Below, piece by piece: positions 19,347-26,655 of a DNA stretch of 64,000 nucleotides. The translations under genes were made by a program, and so were the position numbers. The DNA comes from an uncultured Burkholderiales bacterium. GTDB taxonomy: Bacteria > Pseudomonadota > Gammaproteobacteria > Burkholderiales > Burkholderiaceae. Where the stretch lies: the NCBI GenBank assembly GCA_946480465.1, contig CAMLJY010000001.1, forward strand, positions 62,001-126,000, in the 5' to 3' direction. Every line of letters starts with the position of its first letter. Position 1 is the first letter of the stretch. The notes under the pieces were generated by a model. It was not told the origin of the DNA. It did no database searches and saw nothing but the letters and a program-made list of their open reading frames with translations.

Positions 19347-19985
19347 ATGACCGCCGCGACCGACCGCGCGCTGCGCTGGGACGACGAGCAGGAGCTGCTG
19401 GGCATGCGCGTGCGCGTGCACTTCTTCGATGCCGAGCGCGCCAATGCCGCCGCCGACTGGATCGACCGCCTCCTGCCGCTGCTGGTGCCCGACCGGCCCA
19501 CGGCGCTGCATGCGCAGGGCGAGCGCGGCCAGTACACGCTGGCCAGCCTCGTCGCCCACCCCGACGGCGTGTTCGAACACGGCAACGGCCTGATCTGCGT
19601 GCTCGACCGCAGCGCCGACCGGCGGTCGCACGACCTCGACCACTGGCAGCGCCAGCTGCGCGGCGATGCGCTGGTGCAGTCGCTTGTCGCCGCGATGGCG
19701 GTGGCCGGGCAGAGCCAGCGGCCGACGGCGGCGATGCTGCGTTGCCACAACGCCGTCTACCAGATCGACCCGACCCCGGCGGCGCTGGAATGCGTCGGGA
19801 CCAGCCTCGGCCCGGCGCTGGCCTATTGCGGTGGCCAGCTGCCGCTGAGCGTGCAGCAGTTGGCCGCCTACTGCGAACCGCGGCTGCGCGCGCTGCCGGC
19901 GGGCGGCGGACCGGCCGGCGGCGTGGCTCAGTGCGACATCGCGTTCGCCGACACCACGCCCTCCGTCGCCGAAATCGCCGACTGA
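19347..19985 (+). CDS. Hypothetical soluble protein, unrecognised family
   Basis: The 212-residue product has a strong ribosome site (GGAGGAACGAGCG just before the ATG) and no signal or membrane segment. Visible segments include LLGMRVRVHFFDAERANAAADW, TLASLVAHPDGVFEHGNGLICVLD and DHWQRQLRGDALVQSLVAAM, a mix of predicted strands and helices typical of a compact enzyme or binding domain. I recognise no motif. Its last 58 bp overlap the 3' end of the convergent gene 19928-21085. Confidence 0.65.
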   Translation: MTAATDRALRWDDEQELLGMRVRVHFFDAERANAAADWIDRLLPLLVPDRPTALHAQGERGQYTLASLVAHPDGVFEHGNGLICVLDRSADRRSHDLDHWQRQLRGDALVQSLVAAMAVAGQSQRPTAAMLRCHNAVYQIDPTPAALECVGTSLGPALAYCGGQLPLSVQQLAAYCEPRLRALPAGGGPAGGVAQCDIAFADTTPSVAEIAD

Positions 19986-21085
19986 TTCGCGGCCGGCTCC
20001 CCGGACGCCCGGCCGGCCCGGTCCAGCGCCCAGCCTTCCACCGCCGCTTCCGGCGCTTGCCAGCGCTGGCTGGGGCCGACCAGGCCGCGGCGGGCGGCGC
20101 GCAGCAGCAGCTGTTCGCAATCGGCCGCGGTCAGGCGCGTGGCCAGCCGTTGCCAGCGGCGCTGCACCAGGGCATCGGCCCAGGCCTGTTCCATCGCGGC
20201 GCGCATCGCCGGTGCGTCGATCGCCGCGCCGGCGGCCAGGCGGCGCGCCAGCAGCGTGTGCATGAAGACCTGGAAGGCCTGCCGCAGCTCGCTGCTCGGC
20301 ATCAGCGCGGCCAGCGCGACCAGTCGCCGCGCGTAGCCGGCCTGGCAGAACTGCAGCGTCAGCATCACCTGCAGCGCCTGCACCGGGTTCAGCACCCGCA
20401 CCCGGTTCGGCGGCAGCACCAGCAGGGGCAGGGTGGCCGCGCGGGCATGGTCCAGCGGCGTTGCCAGGCTCATCAGCCCGGCCAGGCGCCGCCATTGCGG
20501 GGCCGTCAGGCCGCGGCGGGTCGCTTCGCCGGCGGCTTCCGCCTGCTCGGCCTGTTCCAGCGCCTGGCTCCAGTCCAGGCCTTCGGCGGCGGCGCGCGCC
20601 GCTTCCGACAGCATCGCCAGGTTGCCGGCGGCGTAGGCGGCCTGCTGGTTCAGGCGCGCCGGCAGCGGCGGATGAGCCGATTGCGCCAGCGCATCGCCGC
20701 CGGCCAGCGCGGTGCCGGTCACCGGGCACTGCGGCACCTGCAGCTGGCCGATGAAGTGCGGCGTGACCTGCACGCTCTCGAAGGCGCGGCCGCGCTGCCA
20801 GGCCGCCAGGCGCAGCTCCAGCCATTGCCGCACCGCCAGGCTCGGCCGCAGGGTGCGGTGGCCGAACACCACCCGTGCCGCGCTCCAGCCCTGGCGCACC
20901 GGGTTGTCAGCGTGCAGGTGGGCCACCGGCGGCGTCAGGCGGTGGCGGGCGAAGTCCCAGCCGATCTCGAAGCCGACGTCGTCGACGCCCTGGGGCTGGT
21001 GGCGGCGCGCCGCGGGCGCCGGACGTGCGGCCCGTGCGGCGGCCGGAGCGGCGGGGGCTTCGAACAGGAAGGCGGCTTGCGACAT
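19928..21085 (-). CDS. Hypothetical protein, unrecognised family, mainly helical
   Basis: The 385-residue product starts MSQAAFLFEAPAAPAAARAA and has a proline/alanine-rich N-terminus. Next comes a conserved-looking segment (DDVGFEIGWDFARHRLTPP) and a long helical region with repeated alanine and leucine (for example GLDWSQALEQAEQAEAAGEA, MRAAMEQAWADALVQRRW). Internal cysteines occur in VPQCPVTGTAL. No export signal is visible. It shares 58 bp of antiparallel 3' sequence with the unknown gene 19347-19985. I cannot assign a function. Confidence 0.6.
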   Translation of the reverse strand: MSQAAFLFEAPAAPAAARAARPAPAARRHQPQGVDDVGFEIGWDFARHRLTPPVAHLHADNPVRQGWSAARVVFGHRTLRPSLAVRQWLELRLAAWQRGRAFESVQVTPHFIGQLQVPQCPVTGTALAGGDALAQSAHPPLPARLNQQAAYAAGNLAMLSEAARAAAEGLDWSQALEQAEQAEAAGEATRRGLTAPQWRRLAGLMSLATPLDHARAATLPLLVLPPNRVRVLNPVQALQVMLTLQFCQAGYARRLVALAALMPSSELRQAFQVFMHTLLARRLAAGAAIDAPAMRAAMEQAWADALVQRRWQRLATRLTAADCEQLLLRAARRGLVGPSQRWQAPEAAVEGWALDRAGRASGEPAANQSAISATEGVVSANAMSH

Positions 21086-21143
21086 GCGGGTCTCCAGCGA
21101 GGCACCGAGACGTCCTCGGCGGTGCCAGTCTCAGTGCGAGGTA

Positions 21144-21158
21144 GCTCATGACGTGAGC
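21144..21158. promoter_or_regulatory. Short inverted repeat in divergent spacer
   Basis: GCTCA-TGACG-TGAGC lies between the unknown gene 19928-21085 and the Rieske oxygenase gene. Arms are only 5 bp, so this is a weak operator candidate. Confidence 0.25.
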
Positions 21159-21229
21159 CATCTATCCCAGACCCCCTTTCGACCCTTCCGCCGATGGTAG
21201 ATCACGCCATGAGCCACAGCGCCAGGCGG

Positions 21230-21246
21230 CCGCACTTACAGTGCGG
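21230..21246. promoter_or_regulatory. Candidate operator upstream of Rieske oxygenase gene
   Basis: CCGCACT-TAC-AGTGCGG is a perfect inverted repeat with 7-bp arms (8-bp arms if the flanking G/C pair is counted). It lies 30 bp before the oxygenase start at 21277. The position suits a repressor site or a 5' leader hairpin. No regulator gene is adjacent to identify the binding protein. Confidence 0.4.
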
Positions 21247-21276
21247 CGCGGTGTTCCGCAACCGGATGGGGACGGC

Positions 21277-22368
21277 ATGGCAACCTGGCAGGTGGCAGCA
21301 GACGTGCGATCGGCCGCGACGCTGGACGCGGCCTTCTACCGCAGCGAGGAAGCGTTTGCCGAAGCAATGGAGCGGGTGTTCGCGCGCAGCTGGCAATGGA
21401 TCGGCCCGCTGGACGACGTGACGGCGCCGGGGCGCCTGTCGCCGCGCTGCCTGCTGCCGGGCGGCCTGGACGAGCCGCTGCTGCTGGCGCGCGACCGCGC
21501 CGGCATGCTGCGCTGCCTGTCCAACGTCTGCACCCACCGCGGCAACCTGCTGGTGCACGAGGCCTGCGCGGCCGAGCAGATCCGCTGCGGCTACCACTCG
21601 CGGCGCTTCGACCTGGCGGGGCGCATGAGCTTCATGCCGGAGTTCCAGCAGGCGCTGGACTTTCCGTCGCCGGCCGACGACCTGCCGCAGGTGCCCTTCG
21701 CCGACTTCCATGGCCAGGGCTTCGCCGCCGTGCATCCGGTCGCGCCCTTCGAGGCCTTCTTCGCCGAGGTGCAGGCCCGCGTCGGCGGGCTGCCGATCGC
21801 GTCGCTGCGGCACGATCCGTCGCGCGACCGCAGCTTCGAGTTCGACGCGCACTGGGCGCTGTACGTCGAGAACTACCTCGAGGGCCTGCACATCCCCTTC
21901 CTGCATGCCGGGCTGATGGAGACGCTGGACTTCGGCCAATACCGCTACGAGCTGGGGCGCTACGCCAACCTGCAGCTGGCCCTGGCCAAGCCCGGCGAGC
22001 CGGCCTTTGCCTTGCCCGCCGGCTCGCCGGACCAGGACCAGGCCGTGGCCGCGTACTACTGGTGGGTGTTCCCGAACCTGATGCTGAACTTCTACCCCTG
22101 GGGCCTGTCGCTGAACCAGGTCCAGCCGCTGTCGTCCACGCGCACGCGGGTGATCTTCCGCAGCTTCGTCGGCGATCCGTCGCAGCTGGGGCGCGGCGCC
22201 GGCGGCGACCTGGACCGGGTGGAGATGGAGGACGAGGCGGTGGTGGTGCAGGTGCAGCGCGGCGTGCGCTCGCGCTTCTACCGCGGCGGGCGCTACTCGC
22301 CAACGCGTGAAGTGGGCGTCCATCATTTCCACCGGCTGATCGGCGAATTCATGGCGGACGGCCCATGA
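21277..22368 (+). CDS. Rieske-type ring-hydroxylating oxygenase alpha subunit
   Basis: The 363-residue product carries a Rieske 2Fe-2S site with C85-x-H87 (NVCTHRGN) and C104-x2-H107 (RCGYHSRR), spaced 16 residues as in the family. The C-terminal catalytic domain has the mononuclear iron motif N199-x2-E202-x2-H205-x4-H210 (NYLEGLHIPFLH). Such enzymes insert oxygen into aromatic or aliphatic substrates using electrons from a reductase. The substrate is not evident. The ATG at 21277 precedes the conserved N-terminal helix. It overlaps the flavodoxin-like gene by 4 bp, which suggests linked function. Confidence 0.88.
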   Translation: MATWQVAADVRSAATLDAAFYRSEEAFAEAMERVFARSWQWIGPLDDVTAPGRLSPRCLLPGGLDEPLLLARDRAGMLRCLSNVCTHRGNLLVHEACAAEQIRCGYHSRRFDLAGRMSFMPEFQQALDFPSPADDLPQVPFADFHGQGFAAVHPVAPFEAFFAEVQARVGGLPIASLRHDPSRDRSFEFDAHWALYVENYLEGLHIPFLHAGLMETLDFGQYRYELGRYANLQLALAKPGEPAFALPAGSPDQDQAVAAYYWWVFPNLMLNFYPWGLSLNQVQPLSSTRTRVIFRSFVGDPSQLGRGAGGDLDRVEMEDEAVVVQVQRGVRSRFYRGGRYSPTREVGVHHFHRLIGEFMADGP

Positions 22369-22856
22369 AGTGCCTGCTGATCGTGCACCACACGATGACC
22401 GGCGGCACGCGCCAGATGGCCGAGGCGGCGGCAGCCGCGGCACGCGCGGAACCCGAGGTCGACGTGCGTCTGCTGCGGGCGCCCGACGCGGGCCCCGCCG
22501 ACGTGCTGGCCGCCGACGGCTACCTGTTCGCGACGCCGGAGAACCTGGCGGCGATGTCCGGGCTGATGAAGGACTTCTTCGACCGCTGCTACTACGCCGT
22601 GCTCGACCGCATCAACGGCCGCCCCTATGCCGCGATGGTCTGTGCCGGCAGCGACGGCCGCAACGCGCTGCGCCAGATCGATCGCATCGCCACCGGCTGG
22701 CGCCTGAAGTGCGCGGCCGAAGGCATCATCGTCTGCACCGAGGCGCAGACACCGGAGCGCATTCTGGCGCCCAAAGTGATCGGCCAGGCCGACCTGTCGC
22801 GCTGCGCCGACCTGGGGGCGGCGCTGGCGGCCGGGCTGGCGCTGGGGATCTTCTAG
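22365..22856 (+). CDS. Flavodoxin/NAD(P)H-oxidoreductase-family protein
   Basis: The 163-residue product has a flavodoxin-like start (MKCLLIVHHTMTGGTRQMA), with the phosphate-binding loop TMTGGT after the first strand. A second strand and loop follow (ADGYLFATPENLAAMSGLMKDF) that would contact the flavin ring. It overlaps the Rieske oxygenase gene by 4 bp (ATGA). It could carry electrons for that oxygenase, although the usual partners are ferredoxin reductases, so the pairing is an inference from gene order. Confidence 0.78.
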   Translation: MKCLLIVHHTMTGGTRQMAEAAAAAARAEPEVDVRLLRAPDAGPADVLAADGYLFATPENLAAMSGLMKDFFDRCYYAVLDRINGRPYAAMVCAGSDGRNALRQIDRIATGWRLKCAAEGIIVCTEAQTPERILAPKVIGQADLSRCADLGAALAAGLALGIF

Positions 22857-22878
22857 TACGAGCTGACGAACACGAACG

Positions 22879-23232
22879 ATGAGCTTTGCCGCATTGAAGA
22901 AACACGCCGCCGGGCTGCGCGGCGCGACGACGGACGTCAAGTGGGAGTCCGTGTGGGTGGCCTCGGTCGGCGCCAAGATGTTCCTGGCCGGAGGTCCGGA
23001 GCCGGGCGCCTGGAAGACCTGCTCCTTCAAGGTCGACGAGCACCGCTTCCTCGAGCTGAGCGGCCTGCCCGGCCTCGCGCCCGCGCCCTACCTGGCCCGT
23101 GTGAAATGGGTGCAGCTGCAGGACCCGAAGGCGCTGCCGCTGGCGGACCTGAAGGCGCTGGTCGAGCGATCGCACGCGCTGGTGCTGGCCGGCCTCAGCA
23201 AGAAGCTGCAGCGCGAGATCCTGGGCGGCTGA
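22879..23232 (+). CDS. MmcQ/YjbR-family protein
   Basis: The 117-residue product matches the MmcQ/YjbR fold, a small double-wing alpha/beta domain. Typical segments are DVKWESVWVASVGAKMFLAGG in the N-terminal half and the C-terminal helix LKALVERSHALVLAGLSKKLQ, close to the family pattern of a late Leu-x-x-Ser-tyr/his-x-Leu-Val stretch. The biochemical role is uncertain; members resemble DNA-binding domains. It lies 22 bp after the flavodoxin-like gene and may be the last gene of that operon. Confidence 0.82.
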   Translation: MSFAALKKHAAGLRGATTDVKWESVWVASVGAKMFLAGGPEPGAWKTCSFKVDEHRFLELSGLPGLAPAPYLARVKWVQLQDPKALPLADLKALVERSHALVLAGLSKKLQREILGG

Positions 23233-23347
23233 AGGTTCGGCCCGCCCCGCGGCTTGCGCCGATCAAACGGCGCCCGGCATGCGTTCGGGCACGGTCAGGC
23301 AAGTGCGGTCCTTCCGCGCTGGCGCCACCGATCCCGGGGGAGGGCGT

Positions 23348-24604
23348 TCAGGCGGGAAGCGCGTGGCGCTGGCGCAGCAGCGTTTCAAGGCATTGCTCGC
23401 GGATGCCGTAGAAGTGCTTGACCTCGTCGATCTGCTGCAGCACCGCCGCAGCCGGCTTCGGCGACCGCCGCTTGACCGCCAGGATCATCTTGTTCTTGTT
23501 GGTGTGCTCCAGCGAGACGAACTCGAACACCTTGGTGTCGTAGCCGCAGGCTTCCAGCCACAGCGCGCGCAGGCCGTCGGTCAGCATTTCGGCCTGCTGG
23601 CCCAGGTGCACGCCGTGCTGCAGGATGGGCTTCAGCGGGTGCGGCTGCAGCAGCTGCGGCCGCACCTCCTTGTGGCAGCAGGGCGAGCACAGGATGATCT
23701 GCGCGCCGCCGCGCAGGCCGAGGTCGATCGCGAAGTCGGTCGCGGTGTCGCAGGCGTGCAGCGCGATCATCACGTCCAGCGCCTGCGGCTGCCAGTGGCG
23801 CACGTCGCCCTGCTGCATGCGCAGGCCTCCGAGGCCCAGCTTGTCGATCGCCGCGTTGCACAGCGCCACCATGTCGGGCCGCAGCTCGACGCCGGTGACC
23901 TCCGCGGCGATGGCGCGCGAATGACGCAGCCAGTCGTGGATGGCGAAGGTGAGGTAGCCCTTGCCGCTGCCGAAGTCGATGATGCGCAGCGCCGGGGCGT
24001 CCGCCAGCGGCGAGTCGGCCAGTGCGTGCGCGAAGACCTCGATGAACTTGTTGATCTGCTTCCACTTGCGGGCCATCGCGGGCACCAGCTGGCGGCGCTC
24101 GTCGGTGACGCCCAGCTCGGCCAGGAAGGGGCGGTCCAGCGTCAGCCAGCGCTGCTTTTCGCGGTTGTGGGCCGCAGTGGCCGGCGGGGCCGTGGCCGGG
24201 CCGGCGCTCGGCATGGCCGGGTCCCCGCTGCCGGGCACGCCCGCGGCGCGGGCATGCAGGCTGGCCTGGCCGCGCTGCGTGACGACCAGCTCGATCTCGC
24301 CGTCAGCCAGGTGCAGGTGGGCGTGGCGGAAGGCCGCCGGCCCGAGCAGCTCGCCCAGCACCGCGGGCAGCTCCGCGGCGCCGTGGTTCTTCGTGATGTC
24401 GCGGCTCTGGTGGCGGAAGACCAGCTGCAGGCAGCGTTCGCCGCGCAGCGTGACGGGCCGCAGCAGCATGCGCTGCAGGTCGGCCTGCGGACCGCGGTAC
24501 TTCGCGAGCGAGCCTTTCAGCAGCCGGCCGTCGGCCAGGGCCAGCAGCAGGCGGTCGATGAACTGGGGCAGGGCCTCCGCGGGCGCGGTGCGGGGGATGG
24601 TCAT
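23348..24604 (-). CDS. SAM-dependent methyltransferase (Methyltransf_32-like)
   Basis: The 418-residue product has an N-terminal domain of about 190 residues and a C-terminal Rossmann methyltransferase domain. The SAM-binding motif I is IIDFGSGKGYLTFAIHDWL (residues about 210-228). Later come GVELRPDMVALCN, MIALHACDTATDFAID and IILCSPCCHKEV, a His-Ala-Cys and Cys-Cys-His pattern shared with the METTL25/GSTCD-like group. The substrate is unknown; these relatives are often linked to RNA or protein methylation. It is convergent with the YjbR gene and 58 bp downstream of the TetR gene. Confidence 0.82.
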   Translation of the reverse strand: MTIPRTAPAEALPQFIDRLLLALADGRLLKGSLAKYRGPQADLQRMLLRPVTLRGERCLQLVFRHQSRDITKNHGAAELPAVLGELLGPAAFRHAHLHLADGEIELVVTQRGQASLHARAAGVPGSGDPAMPSAGPATAPPATAAHNREKQRWLTLDRPFLAELGVTDERRQLVPAMARKWKQINKFIEVFAHALADSPLADAPALRIIDFGSGKGYLTFAIHDWLRHSRAIAAEVTGVELRPDMVALCNAAIDKLGLGGLRMQQGDVRHWQPQALDVMIALHACDTATDFAIDLGLRGGAQIILCSPCCHKEVRPQLLQPHPLKPILQHGVHLGQQAEMLTDGLRALWLEACGYDTKVFEFVSLEHTNKNKMILAVKRRSPKPAAAVLQQIDEVKHFYGIREQCLETLLRQRHALPA

Positions 24605-24662
24605 GGCTGGAGTCGGGCGGGCGCCCGGTGCTTGCCCACTGCCTCGCGGCAGCGGGCCGGGC

Positions 24663-25382
24663 TCATGCCGAGCGGATTCGGGCGGTGCGGCGGATTGTCG
24701 CCGGCCGCTTCGCCGGCGGCGGCGTGCGGGGCTTCAGCACGGCGGCGCACACCTGCTGCAGTGCGGCCTGCAAGGCCGGGCGGGAAGCCGGTCCATCGTG
24801 CCGGGCTCGCCAATGCACCAGCGCATTGATGGCGCCGTTCAGCGCTGCGGCCAGCGCGTCGGCGCGGCGTTCTTCCGCGCTGCCTTCGGGCTGCACGATC
24901 TGCAGCACGGCCTCGCGCAACAGGCGGAAGCCGTGGCGCTCGTCCAGGGCCTGCCACTCGGCGGCGCCCAGCACGGCGGGGGCGTCGATGAGCAGCACCT
25001 GGCGCGCGCCGGGCGCGGACACCGCCTCGATCCACGCCAGCGAGCCGGCGAGCAGCTGCGCCTGGGGATCGGCGATGCCTGCGGTGGCCGACTCGATGGC
25101 CTGGGCCAGTTCCGCGTGCACGCTGTCGCAGACGGCGACGAAGAGGTCCTTCTTGTCCCGGAAGTGGTGGTACAGCGCGCCGCGCGTCAGCCCGGTGGCG
25201 GCCAGCAGCGCTTCGGTCGACGTGGCGGCGTAGCCGTCGCGCTCGAACAGGCGGCGGGCCTCGGCCACCAGCCGTGCGCGCGACTGCAGGCCCTGCTCGA
25301 TGCGGCGGTTGCCGACCGGTGGCGGCTCGGCGGGGAGGGCCAACGCGCTGGCCAGGGGGATGCGGGATCGCGGCTTTGACAT
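24663..25382 (-). CDS. TetR-family transcriptional regulator
   Basis: The 239-residue product has the TetR N-terminal helix-turn-helix (residues about 33-80: ARLVAEARRLFERDGYAATS, then ALLAATGLTRGALYHHFRDKKDLF). A helical ligand domain of the TetR C-terminal type follows. It has a longer basic C-terminus (about 215-239) than most members. Two near-identical inverted repeats sit at and just upstream of its start codon, so it probably represses itself and the divergent VOC-family gene. The ATG at 25382 lies inside one of those repeats. Confidence 0.9.
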   Translation of the reverse strand: MSKPRSRIPLASALALPAEPPPVGNRRIEQGLQSRARLVAEARRLFERDGYAATSTEALLAATGLTRGALYHHFRDKKDLFVAVCDSVHAELAQAIESATAGIADPQAQLLAGSLAWIEAVSAPGARQVLLIDAPAVLGAAEWQALDERHGFRLLREAVLQIVQPEGSAEERRADALAAALNGAINALVHWRARHDGPASRPALQAALQQVCAAVLKPRTPPPAKRPATIRRTARIRSA

Positions 25383-25395
25383 ACAGGCTGTACGT
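25379..25395. promoter_or_regulatory. TetR operator copy 1, overlapping the tetR start codon
   Basis: ACATACAG-G-CTGTACGT is an inverted repeat with one mismatch between arms. It covers the ATG of the TetR gene. It shares all but two bases with the copy 33 bp away. Confidence 0.7.
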
Positions 25396-25411
25396 ATCTA
25401 GCATCGTTCAA

Positions 25412-25428
25412 ACATACAGTCTGTATGT
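25412..25428. promoter_or_regulatory. TetR operator copy 2, perfect palindrome
   Basis: ACATACAG-T-CTGTATGT is a perfect 8-bp-arm palindrome. Its centre is 33 bp, about three helical turns, from copy 1, so two dimers could bind the same DNA face. It lies between the divergent TetR and VOC genes. Confidence 0.75.
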
Positions 25429-25441
25429 AACGTCGCCGCCG

Positions 25442-25479
25442 GTCAACCATCCCCCGTTAACCATCCGCCGGTCAACCAT
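25442..25479 (+). repeat. Three direct repeats of GTYAACCAT
   Basis: GTCAACCAT (25442-25450), GTTAACCAT (25456-25464) and GTCAACCAT (25471-25479) are spaced 14 and 15 bp between the operators and the VOC start. They could be a binding array for a further protein or a slipped duplication. Confidence 0.5.
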
Positions 25480-25525
25480 GCGCCGCACCGGCAGCACCGG
25501 CGCAGCCCCCGCCTGGAGCCTCTTC

Positions 25526-25960
25526 ATGACCATCCCCCGCCTGCTCAGTGCCTACCCGCTCGTGACCACGCCCCACCTGGCCGCGTGCCGCGACTTCCAC
25601 CAGCGCCACTTCGGCTTCGAGGTGGTCTTCGAGGCCTCCTGGTTCGTGCTGCTCGCGCGCGGCGCGGAAGAAGGCACGGTCTCGCTCGCCTTCATGACGC
25701 CCGACCATCCCTCGCGCCCGCCCGGCCCCGAGGTCTTCAGCGGCCAGGGCCTGTTGCTGACCCTGCAGACCGACGATGCCGCGGCTGAGGCCGAGCGCCT
25801 GGGGGCGGCAGGCGTGGCTCTGGCCCACCCGCTCACGCGAGAGCCCTGGGGCCAGCTGCGCTTCCAGGTGCGCGATCCGGCGGGACTGGTGCTGGACGTC
25901 GTCGAGCAGGTCGAGCCGGCGCCCGGCTACTGGGCCCGTCATGGCGTGGTCGAGGGCTGA
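25526..25960 (+). CDS. VOC-family (glyoxalase/bleomycin-resistance-like) protein
   Basis: The 144-residue product has the paired beta-alpha-beta-beta-beta modules of the vicinal oxygen chelate fold. The first module runs SAYPLVTTPHLAACRDFHQRHFGFEVVFEA and the second LLLTLQTDDAAAEAERLGAAG, ending RFQVRDPAGLVLDVVEQVE. Such proteins are metal-dependent lyases, dioxygenases or drug-binding proteins. The start at 25526 follows GGAG at a normal distance; a longer start at 25478 is possible. It is divergent from the TetR gene and shares its operators, so it is the likely regulated target, perhaps for detoxification of the TetR ligand. Confidence 0.83.
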   Translation: MTIPRLLSAYPLVTTPHLAACRDFHQRHFGFEVVFEASWFVLLARGAEEGTVSLAFMTPDHPSRPPGPEVFSGQGLLLTLQTDDAAAEAERLGAAGVALAHPLTREPWGQLRFQVRDPAGLVLDVVEQVEPAPGYWARHGVVEG

Positions 25961-26000
25961 AACCATGTCGCCGTCGGGCGCACTTGCGGTGGCGCGGCGC

Positions 26001-26014
26001 GCCGCCTAGACTGG
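26001..26014 (+). promoter_or_regulatory. Promoter-like element GCCGCCTAGACTGG
   Basis: The same 14-base pattern, GCCGCCTA(C/G)ACT(G/A)G, is found before upp and before the YVTN gene. TAGACT could be a -10 hexamer. Here it lies about 140 bp before the PhnB-like start. Confidence 0.35.
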
Positions 26015-26151
26015 ATATTCATCCAGTGTTTTGGCGGCGCGTGGGCGCGGCGATTGCCGCGCCCGTGGCTGCCATCCTCTCGGCTTCGCACCGCGCCCGG
26101 GCCGGCGCAGCGGAGCCGCCCCTTGCAGCCCGGCCCCGGAAAGCACCCGCC

Positions 26152-26628
26152 ATGACCAAGAAGGTTTCCCCGATCCCCGAAGGCTATTCCAGCGTCACGC
26201 CGTACATCACCATCAGCGGCGCCTCCGACGCCATCGCGTTCTACAAGAAGGCCTTCGGCGCCGAAGAAGTGATGCGCATGAACAGCCCCGACGGCAAGGT
26301 CGTGCATGCCGAGATCCGCATCGGCGGCTCGGTGATCATGCTGCACGACGAGAACCCCGAATGGAACGCCCGCAGCCCGAAGACCATCGGCGACAGCGGC
26401 AGCTCCATCATGCTGTACGTGCCGGACGTCGATGCGGTGATGAAGGCCGCCGAGCAGGCCGGCGCCACGGTCACGATGCCGGCGGCCGACCAGTTCTACG
26501 GCGACCGCTGCGGCAACATCACCGACCCCTTCGGCCACAAGTGGGCCATCGCCACCCACATCGAGGACGTGGCGCCGGACGAGATCGAGCGCCGCGCGAA
26601 GGCGATGTTCTCCGGCCAGAAGGGCTGA
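26152..26628 (+). CDS. PhnB-like VOC-family protein
   Basis: The 158-residue product belongs to the PhnB-like group of the VOC superfamily: EGYSSVTPYITISGASDAIAF, YKKAFGAEEVMRM, VVHAEIRIGGSVIMLHDE and the C-terminal FYGDRCGNITDPFGHKWAIATH, whose DPFGHxW closing motif is diagnostic. PhnB itself has no proven activity, and relatives include lyases and resistance proteins. It reads in the same direction as the VOC gene 25526-25960 but is separated by 191 bp with its own promoter-like element. It is convergent with the large secreted-protein gene. Confidence 0.88.
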   Translation: MTKKVSPIPEGYSSVTPYITISGASDAIAFYKKAFGAEEVMRMNSPDGKVVHAEIRIGGSVIMLHDENPEWNARSPKTIGDSGSSIMLYVPDVDAVMKAAEQAGATVTMPAADQFYGDRCGNITDPFGHKWAIATHIEDVAPDEIERRAKAMFSGQKG

Positions 26629-26655
26629 GCCTCGAGCGGCCTGGCCGAGCCGCGG

